A program made the position numbers and the translations under genes. This document shows, piece after piece, positions 1 to 8,469 of a DNA stretch of 64,000 nucleotides; position 1 is the first letter of the stretch, and each line of letters starts with the position of its first letter. Source of the DNA: Methylovorus menthalis (lineage in GTDB: Bacteria > Pseudomonadota > Gammaproteobacteria > Burkholderiales > Methylophilaceae). The DNA is taken from contig NZ_JAJAQH010000006.1 of assembly GCF_020523625.1 (NCBI RefSeq), positions 310,001 through 374,000 of the forward strand, given 5' to 3'. The notes under the pieces were generated by a model. It saw nothing but the letters and a program-made list of their open reading frames with translations. It did not search any database and had not been told where the DNA came from.

Positions 1-2
1 TT

Positions 3-737
3 ACCTACACGGCTACGACAGTGGATGGTAAGGAAGTCGAGAAAACCACGCACTGGAACATGCGCTCCAAGTTCATGCATGAGATGAATGAGCAGCAAGC
101 CGAGCAAAAGAAATGGTTCGACAAGGTAGCGGGTTCTTCTTATGAAGACGTATCCAAGGATGCCGACCTGATGCAGTTCGTTAACTCGGCCGGTAAGACC
201 CTGTTTTCGGACAACTGCGCACCATGTCACCAGTCCGGTGGTCAGGGTAAAGTCGGCTTCTCGCCTAACCTGACGGATGACCATTGGCAGTATGGTGGTA
301 CCTATGACCAGATTCACACCACGATTGTGGGTGGTCGCCGCGGTTATATGCCTCCTTTCAAGGAAGTATTGAATGATCAGCAGATCACCCAGTTGGCCAA
401 TTATGTATTGAGCCTGTCTGGCGAACCCCATGATGAGACGGCCGCTGCAGCTGGCGCCAATATTTTCAAGGGCGATTCGGCTGCTTGTTACTACTGCCAT
501 GGTGCCGATGCCAAAGGCCGTATCGAGCTGGGTTCTGCCAACCTGACCGACAAAATCTGGTTGTGGGCTGATGTGCCCGCAGCCAAAGATGCGACGGCCA
601 AGCTGGATGCTGTCAAGCATGTGATTTCTGGCGGTCTGGACCGTGGTGTAATGCCTAACTGGGATCACCGCCTGAAGCCTGAGCAGATCAAACTGTTGAC
701 GGTGTATGTACACGATAGTCTGGGTGGCGGTAAGTAA
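3..737 (+). CDS. ccoP: Cytochrome c oxidase cbb3-type, subunit III (5'-truncated by window edge)
   Basis: This is the C-terminal part of the dihaem c-type subunit that passes electrons to the cbb3 terminal oxidase from the periplasmic side of the inner membrane. Two haem c attachment motifs are visible, CAPCH and CYYCH, each in a cytochrome c domain; a distal methionine is likely in the MPPF segment of the first and the MPNW segment of the second. The reading frame is open to the window edge, so the N-terminal membrane anchor lies upstream. A GTG at 21 is an internal valine rather than a start. A terminator follows, and ccoG, fixH and ccoI are next. Confidence 0.95.
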   Translation, partial: TYTATTVDGKEVEKTTHWNMRSKFMHEMNEQQAEQKKWFDKVAGSSYEDVSKDADLMQFVNSAGKTLFSDNCAPCHQSGGQGKVGFSPNLTDDHWQYGGTYDQIHTTIVGGRRGYMPPFKEVLNDQQITQLANYVLSLSGEPHDETAAAAGANIFKGDSAACYYCHGADAKGRIELGSANLTDKIWLWADVPAAKDATAKLDAVKHVISGGLDRGVMPNWDHRLKPEQIKLLTVYVHDSLGGGK

Positions 738-779
738 TACGTTTTACTCTAAGTACCATCTGAACGATGCAACTTAATC

Positions 780-816
780 AAAGGCTCACGCCCTAATGTG
801 GGCCTTTGTCGTTTTT
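780..816 (+). terminator. Rho-independent terminator after ccoP
   Basis: A 10-bp stem (AAAGGCTCAC at 780-789 with GTGGGCCTTT at 798-807, one G-U pair) is followed by a run of six T at 811-816. It separates the structural oxidase genes from ccoG. A TTG that could be read as the ccoG start falls inside its right arm. Confidence 0.75.
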
Positions 817-850
817 TAGCGGTTATTTTCAAAGCGAGTCAGAAACAGCC

Positions 851-2275
851 ATGGAAGCAAGCAAAGCCAGTCAGTCTGCCCTCTACGCCAAGCATATTCC
901 GATTTTTACGCGCTCGGTCAAAGGCAAGTACCGCAACTTCAAGACCGCGGTCATGATCGTGGCGTATAGCGTTTATTTCCTGCTGCCGTGGATGCCTTGG
1001 GAGCGTGCTAGTTCTGCCAGCCAAGCATTGCTGTTTGACCTGAGCACCCGCCGGTTTTTTATTTTTGATCTGATTGTCTACCCGCAGGATATCTTCTGGC
1101 TGGCGATGTTATTGTTCATCGCCGCCGCCTTGCTGTTTTTTGCTACTGGCCTTATCGGCCGTGCCTGGTGTGGTTACTTCTGCTTTCAGACCTTGTGGAC
1201 TGATCTTTTCATCATGGTGGAAAAGGCCATTCAGGGGGAGCGTCCTGCACGCTTGCGCTTATACAAGCAGCCCTGGAATGCTGAAAAAATCCTCAAGATA
1301 GGCTCCTCGCATTTCCTGATGCTGCTCATTTCCTTCTGGACGGCGTTCACGTTTGCCGCCTACTTCAATTACGCCCCGGATTTTCTGGTCAACCTGTTTA
1401 CCGGCCATGCCGCGGATGCGGCCTACATTACAGTGGCCGCGTTGACGGTCACGACCTATGTGGCTGCAGGCCTGTTACGCGAGAATATCTGTACGCTGGC
1501 TTGTCCTTATGCGCGCTTTCAGGGCGTGATGTATGAGCCAGATACACTGGCCGTCAGTTACGACGCCAAGCGTGGCGAAGGCCTGGCCGGCCGCACTCTG
1601 CCGATAGCCGGTTTGAAAACCCGCGAAGAACGTCAGGCCAAAGGGCATGGCGATTGCATTGATTGCGGTTTTTGCGTGCAGGTTTGCCCGACCGGTATTG
1701 ATATCCGCAATGGCCTGCAATATCAATGCATCTCATGCGGCCTGTGTATTGATGCCTGTAACAACATCATGGATTCCGTGGGGTATCCGCGTGGTCTGAT
1801 CCGCTATGATTCTGAGAAAAACCTGGCAGATGCAACGCCACATGCCCCCCGCCTGGAGTGGAAGCGCCTGAAAGTGCTGGGCTACGCCATTGCCATTGTG
1901 GTGATGACAGGAACGCTCTTTTACAATATTGGTACCCGTACCAATGTGGAAGTATCTGTACAACAGGTGCGGCAGCCTATGTTCATCATGTTGTCGGATG
2001 GCAGCTTCCGTAATCGTTACCAGATTCATATCGTCAATAAAACCGAGCATGACGAGACATACCATATCAGTGTCAGTGGCATACCCGCAGATGCGCTGGA
2101 TATGGGGAATATTCCGCAAGTGCATGTCCGTGCAGGTAAGGATTTGACGGTGAATGCCAAGGTCAATCTTGAACATGAACTGGCCGAGCGGACTAAAACC
2201 TTCAACTTTGTCATTCAGCCGCAGACTGCTGGGGCGGAAACCATCACTCTTCCCACCAATTTCAACAGTAAGTGA
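851..2275 (+). CDS. ccoG: Cytochrome c oxidase accessory protein CcoG (FixG/RdxA family)
   Basis: Membrane iron-sulfur protein of the cbb3 oxidase maturation set; the family is linked to reduction of copper for delivery to the oxidase. Several membrane segments occupy the first half, followed by two ferredoxin-type clusters (CIDCGFCVQVCP and CISCGLCIDACN), one more membrane segment and a C-terminal Ig-like FixG domain. The frame can be opened at a TTG (806), but that codon lies inside the preceding terminator stem, so the ATG at 851 is preferred although its ribosome site is weak. Its stop overlaps the GTG start of the fixH-like gene, suggesting translational coupling. Confidence 0.93.
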   Translation: MEASKASQSALYAKHIPIFTRSVKGKYRNFKTAVMIVAYSVYFLLPWMPWERASSASQALLFDLSTRRFFIFDLIVYPQDIFWLAMLLFIAAALLFFATGLIGRAWCGYFCFQTLWTDLFIMVEKAIQGERPARLRLYKQPWNAEKILKIGSSHFLMLLISFWTAFTFAAYFNYAPDFLVNLFTGHAADAAYITVAALTVTTYVAAGLLRENICTLACPYARFQGVMYEPDTLAVSYDAKRGEGLAGRTLPIAGLKTREERQAKGHGDCIDCGFCVQVCPTGIDIRNGLQYQCISCGLCIDACNNIMDSVGYPRGLIRYDSEKNLADATPHAPRLEWKRLKVLGYAIAIVVMTGTLFYNIGTRTNVEVSVQQVRQPMFIMLSDGSFRNRYQIHIVNKTEHDETYHISVSGIPADALDMGNIPQVHVRAGKDLTVNAKVNLEHELAERTKTFNFVIQPQTAGAETITLPTNFNSK

Positions 2276-3084
2276 GTTTAGCCGTGAATTTGTTTGCTCT
2301 GCCGCAAGTGTCCATGACGGAAACCCTGTTTGGTGGCTTGCTCCTAGCTGCTGCCCTGTTTTTTGTCAGTCGACGCCTGGGCTTGCCCAATTTCTGGGCG
2401 GGTATCCTGAGTGGAGCCTTGCCTTTCCTGCTTTATCTGGCTTATAGCCAGCAGCACTGGACCGGGGGAGATGTGCTGGCGATCCACTTTGCGGTTTATC
2501 TGGCGAATGCCGGGCTGCTGATGGTATTTGGCGGCATGCAGCAGAAAAAGCAGAAACTGCACTGGGCACCGCGACTCATCATCGGATTTTTTATTGGCCT
2601 GGTAGTGCTGAATGCCGTCTTGTTATCCATTTCCAGCCGCGGCTTGCCGGATAGCATCAGTAACCTGTTTTTGCCGCATCCTGCCAATGAAACCGTGCAT
2701 ACTGCATTCCCTGGTCTCATTCCGCATGATCGCAACAAGCTCTACGAGCCTCATCTGGCCAGGCTTGAACAGCAACGTCACCTTGGCTGGAAAATTGGTA
2801 TCGAAGGTTGGGATACCTTGAAAAGTAAAACTCCATCTATAATTACCCTCAAACTGGACGATGCCCAAGGCGCAGGGATTGCCGGCGCCGAAGTGACGAT
2901 GGGTTTATGGCGCATGGCCAATAGCCGTGACGATCAGAAATTTTCCCTGACCGAAGTCAGTCCGGGCGTTTACCAGACGACCATGACTTTGAATGACTCT
3001 GGCAGATGGATACTGGATCTTTATATCCAGCATGGTGAAGATTCCTACATCAAGCAGCAAACTCTCTACATCGATGGCGATTAG
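2272..3084 (+). CDS. ccoH: FixH/CcoH-like protein with an extra N-terminal membrane domain
   Basis: The C-terminal ~160 residues fit FixH: a membrane helix, then a periplasmic beta-rich domain ending in a segment with WILDLYIQHGEDSY. FixH/CcoH helps assemble the cbb3 oxidase with the CcoI copper pump. At 270 residues it is longer than the roughly 150-170 usual for FixH; about 110 extra N-terminal residues hold what look like three additional hydrophobic helices. The GTG start overlaps the ccoG stop, and ccoI begins 9 bases downstream. Assignment rests on position and the C-terminal domain; the role of the N-terminal part is unknown. Confidence 0.75.
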   Translation: MSLAVNLFALPQVSMTETLFGGLLLAAALFFVSRRLGLPNFWAGILSGALPFLLYLAYSQQHWTGGDVLAIHFAVYLANAGLLMVFGGMQQKKQKLHWAPRLIIGFFIGLVVLNAVLLSISSRGLPDSISNLFLPHPANETVHTAFPGLIPHDRNKLYEPHLARLEQQRHLGWKIGIEGWDTLKSKTPSIITLKLDDAQGAGIAGAEVTMGLWRMANSRDDQKFSLTEVSPGVYQTTMTLNDSGRWILDLYIQHGEDSYIKQQTLYIDGD

Positions 3085-3093
3085 CCTGCGCGT

Positions 3094-5505
3094 ATGACGG
3101 ACGTGGTGGATTGTTATCATTGCGGCTTGCCCGTGATGACGGGTGAGCGTTATGCGCTTGAAGTCTTGGGTGCGCGTCGTCGCCTGTGTTGTCATGGTTG
3201 CCAGGCAGTGGCTAGTTCCATTGTCGACAATGGCCTTGAAGACTATTACCGTTATCGTACCGAGCTTCCCCAAACGGCTGAAGAACTGGTTCCCGATGAG
3301 CTGCGCAAGCTCGCCCTGTATGATCATCCTGATGTGCAAAAAAGCTTTGTACATGAATCAGCGGGGTCTCTAAAGGAGGCCGCCCTTATCATCGAGGGGA
3401 TTACCTGCGCCGCCTGTATCTGGCTGAATGAGCGCCATCTGCAGCAATTGCCCGGTGTGCAAAGCGTCTCTTTCAACTACGCTTCACAGCGCGCCAGAAT
3501 CAGCTGGGACGATACCAATATTCATCTGAGCGAGATCCTCGCCGAAATCCGCAAGCTGGGCTATCACGCCCATCCTTTCAGTGCCCAGCAGCAGGATGAA
3601 GTCCGCCAGCAGCAGAAAAAGCGGGATTTTCGTCGCTTGGCAGTGGCCGGGCTCTCAGCCGGACAGGTCATGATGATCGCCGTGGCGCTGTATGCAGGAC
3701 CTGCACAGGGGCTTGAGCCCGCTACCGCGCAGATTTTGCGGTGGTTCAGTCTGCTGATGAGCGTGCCGGCTATGACGTATGCTGCGTGGCCATTTTATCG
3801 GGCAGCCTGGCGCAGCATTGCCAATCGCAGTCCAGGCATGGATGTGCCGATTGTATTAGGGCTGCTCACCGGGTTTGCTGGCAGCATATGGGCGACCCTG
3901 CAAGGCCATGGCGTTGTGTATTACGACACCCTGACTATGCTGATTTTCTTTCTGCTATCCACGCGCTATCTGGAGCGCAATGCCCGGCTGAAATCCATTG
4001 AGGCGGCAGAAAATCTGCTCAGACTGGCACCCGCCATGGCGACGCGGTTGCGCGGTCAGGAGCAGGAGATCATTCCCGTGGTCGAGCTGAAAGCGGGGGA
4101 CCATATATTGGCGCGCCCCGGAGAGTCGGTAGCAGCTGATGGCGTGGTTATTGAAGGTGAAAGCAGTGCGGACGAATCTTTGCTGAGTGGCGAAAGCAAG
4201 CCAGTTCACAAAACCATGGGAAATACCGTATACGCGGGCAGTATCAATTATGAGAGTCCACTCGTCATTGAGGTGACCGGTGTGGGCGAAAATACCATGC
4301 TGGCTGGTATTTCCCGCTTGCTGGATCGCGCCCAAGCCGAGAAGCCGCGTCTTGCGCATGTGGCCGATCGTGTTGCTGCCTACTTTACGACCACCCTGTT
4401 GCTGGCCGTTATTCTCATTGCCTGGATATGGTGGCACATCGACCCTGAGCGCACGCTGGATATCGTGCTGGCGGTCTTGGTGGTGAGCTGCCCTTGCGCG
4501 CTTTCGCTGGCGGCCCCTGCAGCATTTGCCGCTGCTGGCTCGCATCTGGTGAGTCGTGGAGTTTTGTTCACGCGCGGGCATGCGCTGGAAACCCTGGCCC
4601 GGGCAACACATTTCGTCTTTGACAAGACAGGCACGCTGACCATGGGCAAGCCCGTGCTGGTGCATACGGAATGCTATGCCAACATGGACGTGCAATCTTG
4701 CCTGCGTATTGCTGCTAGTCTGGAAAAAAGCTCGGAACATCCCCTGGCGCGCAGTTTTATTGAAGCGATACCCGCGCAATCATTAGTCACGGTTATCGAT
4801 AATGCCAATATTCCGGGACAGGGTGTCGTTGGCGAGATCGACGGGGAGCGCTACACCTTGGGCAATGTGCGCCTGAACCCCGCCGCAGAGGGGGTACATC
4901 TGCCACTGGATGAATATCCCGCCGGGGCTTCAGTTGTCTGGTTGAGTGACAGTCGTCAACTGCTGGCGGCATTTGTGCTGGCAGATCAGCCACGCCCCCA
5001 AGCGGACCTGCTGATACAGCGTCTGCTGAATCAACGCTTGAGGGTGTCCATATTCAGCGGGGATGCCAAGGCCTCGGTGAATTATTTTGCCGATGAAATG
5101 GGCGTGACAGACCGGCGCGCCGAAATGTCACCGCAGATGAAGTTGCAGGCGCTGCAGGCGTTGCAGCAACGGGGTGAGGTTGTGGTTATGGTGGGGGATG
5201 GCATTAACGATGCGCCCGTGCTGGCCGGTGCGCAGGTTTCCATTGCCATGGGCAGCGGTACCCAGATGGCCAGGGCCAGTGGCGATATTGTGTTGCTCAC
5301 GGAGCATATGCCTGAGATCGAGCATGCCCTGCAAACCAGTCGTTTTGGCATTCAGATCATTCGCCAGAATTTTGCCTGGGCGCTGGCATACAATCTGGTC
5401 GCATTACCGTTTGCCGCCAGCGGATTGCTATCACCCTGGATGGCCGCGATCGGCATGTCTGTCAGCTCGCTAATCGTCGTCCTCAATGCCTTGCGCTTGC
5501 GCTAG
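3094..5505 (+). CDS. ccoI: Copper-translocating P-type ATPase, cbb3 maturation (CcoI)
   Basis: Inner-membrane P1B-type ATPase expected to export copper toward cbb3 oxidase assembly. An N-terminal CYHCG motif (C7, C10) is typical of CcoI/FixI, followed by a heavy-metal-associated domain with GITCAAC (C105, C108). The membrane metal site is CPC (C466-P-C468), the phosphorylation motif DKTGT begins at D510, and the hinge motif GDGIND lies near residue 700. Length (803) fits the family. The usual next gene, ccoS, is absent here; a clear CcoS homologue is found near 61.3 kb in this same window. Confidence 0.95.
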   Translation: MTDVVDCYHCGLPVMTGERYALEVLGARRRLCCHGCQAVASSIVDNGLEDYYRYRTELPQTAEELVPDELRKLALYDHPDVQKSFVHESAGSLKEAALIIEGITCAACIWLNERHLQQLPGVQSVSFNYASQRARISWDDTNIHLSEILAEIRKLGYHAHPFSAQQQDEVRQQQKKRDFRRLAVAGLSAGQVMMIAVALYAGPAQGLEPATAQILRWFSLLMSVPAMTYAAWPFYRAAWRSIANRSPGMDVPIVLGLLTGFAGSIWATLQGHGVVYYDTLTMLIFFLLSTRYLERNARLKSIEAAENLLRLAPAMATRLRGQEQEIIPVVELKAGDHILARPGESVAADGVVIEGESSADESLLSGESKPVHKTMGNTVYAGSINYESPLVIEVTGVGENTMLAGISRLLDRAQAEKPRLAHVADRVAAYFTTTLLLAVILIAWIWWHIDPERTLDIVLAVLVVSCPCALSLAAPAAFAAAGSHLVSRGVLFTRGHALETLARATHFVFDKTGTLTMGKPVLVHTECYANMDVQSCLRIAASLEKSSEHPLARSFIEAIPAQSLVTVIDNANIPGQGVVGEIDGERYTLGNVRLNPAAEGVHLPLDEYPAGASVVWLSDSRQLLAAFVLADQPRPQADLLIQRLLNQRLRVSIFSGDAKASVNYFADEMGVTDRRAEMSPQMKLQALQALQQRGEVVVMVGDGINDAPVLAGAQVSIAMGSGTQMARASGDIVLLTEHMPEIEHALQTSRFGIQIIRQNFAWALAYNLVALPFAASGLLSPWMAAIGMSVSSLIVVLNALRLR

Positions 5506-5730
5506 CCCAGGTCAATATACGCTTGCATTATCATGGCGTGTCCAGAAATATTAGGCGGATAATACCCCTCCCGATCTTAGCTGGAATGATTGCTATTGGT
5601 GTTATTGTTACAAAAACCATTTATAAACAATAAGATAGTGAATTTTTCCGAGTGCTTTTTTAAGCTTTTTACGTTATCATCCACCCCAATGTCATGCTTT
5701 GCATGATGCAATTTTGGAATGGAGGTTGGT

Positions 5731-6216
5731 ATGAAAGGTGATAAAAAAATAATCGGGATACTGAATGACTTGCTGGCAGGCGAGTTGACGGCTGTCGATC
5801 AGTATCTGATTCATGGCGAGATGTATGCGGATTTTGGTTTGCAGCAACTGGCGGATAAAAGTTTGCATGAGTCCGAACATGAGCGTTCACACGCACGTGC
5901 CATTATCCAGCGTATCCTCTTCCTGGAGGGCAAGCCCAATCTGGAAAAGCGCGATCCCTTGAATATTGGCAAGTCCATTCCCGAGATGCTCAAGTCTGAT
6001 CTGGCCCTGGAATACCATGTAGTGGGATCGCTGAAAAAGGCGATGGCGGAATGTGAAAAAGCACAGGATTATGTCACTCGCGACATGTTGCTTACCCAGT
6101 TGGACGACACCGAAATGGACCACGCGTACTGGCTCGAGCAGCAATTGCGCCTGATCAATCTGGTTGGTCTGGAAAACTACCTGCAAAGCCAGATGAAGTC
6201 ATCTGGTGCGGTTTGA
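5731..6216 (+). CDS. bfr: Bacterioferritin subunit with ferroxidase site, lacking the haem methionine
   Basis: Four-helix ferritin-like iron storage subunit, 161 residues. The ATG at 5731 is chosen because GGAGG sits at 5721-5725; an in-frame ATG at 5719 would place that site inside the coding region. Ferroxidase ligands are visible at E18, E51, H54 and E94 and in an E-x-x-H motif (E128, H131). The position equivalent to the haem ligand Met52 is Arg. The next gene shows the reverse pattern, so the two probably form a mixed 24-mer, as described for paired bacterioferritins in Neisseria and Pseudomonas. Confidence 0.93.
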   Translation: MKGDKKIIGILNDLLAGELTAVDQYLIHGEMYADFGLQQLADKSLHESEHERSHARAIIQRILFLEGKPNLEKRDPLNIGKSIPEMLKSDLALEYHVVGSLKKAMAECEKAQDYVTRDMLLTQLDDTEMDHAYWLEQQLRLINLVGLENYLQSQMKSSGAV

Positions 6217-6233
6217 GCGTTAAGGAGTAGAAG

Positions 6234-6710
6234 ATGAAGGGTGACAAGAAGGTCGTCGAAATACTGAACAAGGTGCTCAAGAACGAGCTAACCTCCATCA
6301 ACCAGTATTTCCTGCATGCTCGCATGTTTCGCAACTGGGGTCTGGAGAAGCTCAACGACTACCAGTACAAGCAGTCCATCCGCGTGATGAAGGAAGCCGA
6401 CAAGGTAATCGAACGGGTGCTGTTTCTGGAAGGCCTGCCCAATTTGCAGAATCTGGGCAAATTGCTGATTGGCGAAGATGTCGTGGAATGCCTGAATGGT
6501 GATCTGAAGTACGAAAAGGACATTCAGCGTCCACAATTGATCGAAGCCATCGCCCTGTGCGAAGAAGTGCAGGATTATGTCAGCCGTGATTTGCTGCAGG
6601 ATCTGCTGGAGCACTGCGAAGAAGCCATTGATTGGCTGGAAACCCAGCAAACCCTTATTGCAGATGTCAGCTTGCCGAATTATCTGCAGGCGCATATCGA
6701 ATCCGATTAG
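6234..6710 (+). CDS. bfr: Bacterioferritin subunit with haem methionine, degenerate ferroxidase site
   Basis: Second bacterioferritin subunit (158 residues), 17 bases after the first with an AAGGAG site at 6222-6227. Met52, the axial haem ligand of the family, is present. Ferroxidase positions have changed: E51 is Val, H54 is Glu, and the late E-x-x-H motif has become C-E-E-A, though E18 and E94 remain. It therefore probably supplies bound haem at subunit interfaces while its partner oxidises iron. A strong terminator follows. Confidence 0.92.
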   Translation: MKGDKKVVEILNKVLKNELTSINQYFLHARMFRNWGLEKLNDYQYKQSIRVMKEADKVIERVLFLEGLPNLQNLGKLLIGEDVVECLNGDLKYEKDIQRPQLIEAIALCEEVQDYVSRDLLQDLLEHCEEAIDWLETQQTLIADVSLPNYLQAHIESD

Positions 6711-6730
6711 TACCGTCGATTTCGCAGAAT

Positions 6731-6762
6731 AAAAAAACCGCAGCATGTCTGCGGTTTTTTTT
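6731..6762 (+). terminator. Terminator after the bacterioferritin pair
   Basis: Inverted repeat built on ACCGCAG and CTGCGGT, flanked by an A run on the left and eight T on the right. Because of the flanking A and T tracts it could work in both directions. Confidence 0.85.
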
Positions 6763-6811
6763 GTCCAAAAATGTCAGTCACTTGGAACTATATTGACACG
6801 CATTGCTCTAT

Positions 6812-6831
6812 GAATGATAATGGTTCTCAAT
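6812..6831. promoter_or_regulatory. Fur-like box upstream of bfd
   Basis: GAATGATAATGGTTCTCAAT resembles the Fur consensus of inverted GATAAT-type hexamers. It lies about 35 bases before the bfd ATG, where binding would block transcription. Repression by iron-loaded Fur fits the job of Bfd, which releases iron from bacterioferritin during starvation. Found by eye only. Confidence 0.6.
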
Positions 6832-6865
6832 TTATTTTAACTGATATACAGTCGGCCTAAATTAT

Positions 6866-7087
6866 ATGTATGTATGTGTTTGTCGTGCGGTAACTGAGCG
6901 TCAAATTTTTCAAGCAGCCCGTGCCGGGGCAAAAAATCTCAAAGACTTGAAGCATGAACTGGGCGTTGCTACAGAGTGTGGGCGTTGTGCCAGCTGCGCC
7001 AAGCAATGCCTGCGTGAAGCTCATCAAGAGGCGTCTACTGTCGCCAACATCATTCCCTTGCATACGCCAGGCTTGGGCTACGCTTAA
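6866..7087 (+). CDS. bfd: Bacterioferritin-associated ferredoxin Bfd
   Basis: Small [2Fe-2S] protein (73 residues) that delivers electrons to bacterioferritin haem so that stored iron is released as Fe(II). The four cysteine ligands appear as CVC near the N-terminus and CGRC about 32 residues later, as usual for BFD-like domains. A further CAKQC pair follows. No clear ribosome site precedes the ATG. The Fur-like box upstream implies expression under iron limitation, independent of the bfr pair, which ends at its own terminator. Confidence 0.93.
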   Translation: MYVCVCRAVTERQIFQAARAGAKNLKDLKHELGVATECGRCASCAKQCLREAHQEASTVANIIPLHTPGLGYA

Positions 7088-7133
7088 CGGAAGCATGTCG
7101 AGGTAGTGCTTAGTCCTTCGACTCATCACATTC

Positions 7134-7182
7134 GTCTTTCATGTAAAACGCCAGCTTAAAGCTGGCGTTTTACATGAAAGAC
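7134..7182. terminator. 49-bp near-perfect palindrome between convergent bfd and hmp
   Basis: Two perfectly complementary 24-base arms are separated by a single A at 7158. The core is AAAACGCCAGC paired with GCTGGCGTTTT. It sits between the 3' ends of bfd and hmp and probably ends transcription from both sides. The perfect pairing over 24 bp is much longer than a typical terminator stem, and there is little T tail beyond the stem. Confidence 0.75.
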
Positions 7183-7200
7183 TTCCAGAAGGATGCAAAA

Positions 7201-8391
7201 TTAAAGCAGGTGCTCCAATAGCTCCGGGCCAAATACTTCTCTGTGCAGGCGATCTGCGCTGACACCTGCATCCAGCAGGTACTGGCGTTGCTGTTGCATG
7301 AATCCGGCAGGCCCGCACAAGTAAAACTCGCCTTCAGCCAAGAATGGCTGCCACGCTGCACTAGGGCGCACTTCATCGCCTGACGATAAGGCATTTTCTA
7401 TCTGGTAAAAGCGCTCGACGATTAAACCGGGCAGTCTACGTTTTGCAGCTTCCAGTTCGTCTTGCAGAATATGCTGTTCTGCTCTGCGATTGCCATGGCT
7501 GAACAATATCTGGCGAGTGCTCCCTAGGTCGCGCAAGGTATTGAGGATGGAGAGCATGGGGGTGATGCCAATACCTGCCGACAGCAATGCGATGGGCTTC
7601 CCGGCAGACAAATCTACCTGAAGGTCACCAAATGGTTTGCTGACGTTAATGAAATCACCTTCCAGGATATGCGTGTGCAGCCAGTTGGATACTGTACCCT
7701 CCGGTTTGCCGGTATTTTCGGTCTCGCGTTTTACGCTGATACGCCACCATGGCTGCTGCGTCGAATCCGACAGGCTGTATTGCCGCAATTGACGCCGCTC
7801 CTTATCCAGCTGAGCTTCTACGGTGATGTATTGGCCTGGCAGGAATGGGCCAGGGCTGAGTTCATCTTCGGTTTGCAGGTAGTAGGACGCGATGTCCGCA
7901 CTTTCCTGTACGCGTTTCACCACCCTGAGTCTGGTAAGTGTGCCAGCATCAGCGCCACTCTTGGCATAGAGTTTCTTTTCCTCATCAATCAGCAGGTTGG
8001 CCAGCAGCCAATACGCCTCTCCCCAGGCATCGATCAGGGCCGGAGTGGCGGCATCACCCAGCACGGTTTTGATGGCACCCAGCAAGTGCTCGCCAACGAT
8101 AGGGTAATGATCTGGAGTTAATCCTACAGCGGCATGCTTATGTACAATGCGGCTAACAACGGGAGCCAGGGCCTCGGCATTGTCGATATTGGCTGCGTAG
8201 GCAAAGACAGCTGCAGCCAGAGATTGCTGTTGCGAGCCATTGGCCTGGTTACCCATATTGAAAAGATTGGTCAACTCAGGATGTGCGGCAAACATGCTGC
8301 TATAAAACGTGGTGGTAATGGCAAGGCCGTGCTCGCGAAGTACCGGTACGCTGGCATCGATATAGGATCTGGCGGTCGCTGAAAGCATCAT
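7201..8391 (-). CDS. hmp: Flavohaemoprotein, nitric oxide dioxygenase
   Basis: Converts NO and O2 to nitrate using NAD(P)H, in the cytoplasm. The N-terminal globin domain (about 1-140) carries the proximal haem histidine in RIVHKHAAVG. The FAD domain has RQYSLSD, and the NAD domain has SAGIGITPML and a C-terminal YLCGPAGFM. Length (396) matches the Hmp family. Two adjacent ATG codons are possible, with AAGGAG just upstream. nsrR, the NO-sensing regulator, is the next gene upstream on the same strand, and a candidate NsrR site lies before hmp. Confidence 0.95.
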   Translation of the reverse strand: MMLSATARSYIDASVPVLREHGLAITTTFYSSMFAAHPELTNLFNMGNQANGSQQQSLAAAVFAYAANIDNAEALAPVVSRIVHKHAAVGLTPDHYPIVGEHLLGAIKTVLGDAATPALIDAWGEAYWLLANLLIDEEKKLYAKSGADAGTLTRLRVVKRVQESADIASYYLQTEDELSPGPFLPGQYITVEAQLDKERRQLRQYSLSDSTQQPWWRISVKRETENTGKPEGTVSNWLHTHILEGDFINVSKPFGDLQVDLSAGKPIALLSAGIGITPMLSILNTLRDLGSTRQILFSHGNRRAEQHILQDELEAAKRRLPGLIVERFYQIENALSSGDEVRPSAAWQPFLAEGEFYLCGPAGFMQQQRQYLLDAGVSADRLHREVFGPELLEHLL

Positions 8392-8401
8392 AACTCCTTA
8401 T

Positions 8402-8420
8402 GTTGTATTTAAAATGAAAC
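8402..8420. promoter_or_regulatory. Candidate NsrR operator before hmp
   Basis: GTTGTATTTAAAATGAAAC resembles the NsrR pattern of YATTT-N-AAATR inside a longer inverted repeat; the outer bases of the right half deviate. It lies 10-30 bases upstream of the hmp start, close to the ribosome site. Assignment is by pattern and by the adjacent nsrR gene. Confidence 0.45.
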
Positions 8421-8469
8421 AATATGGTGATTAAAAAACCGGGGTATCCCGGGTTGCTGGTCCATGTCT

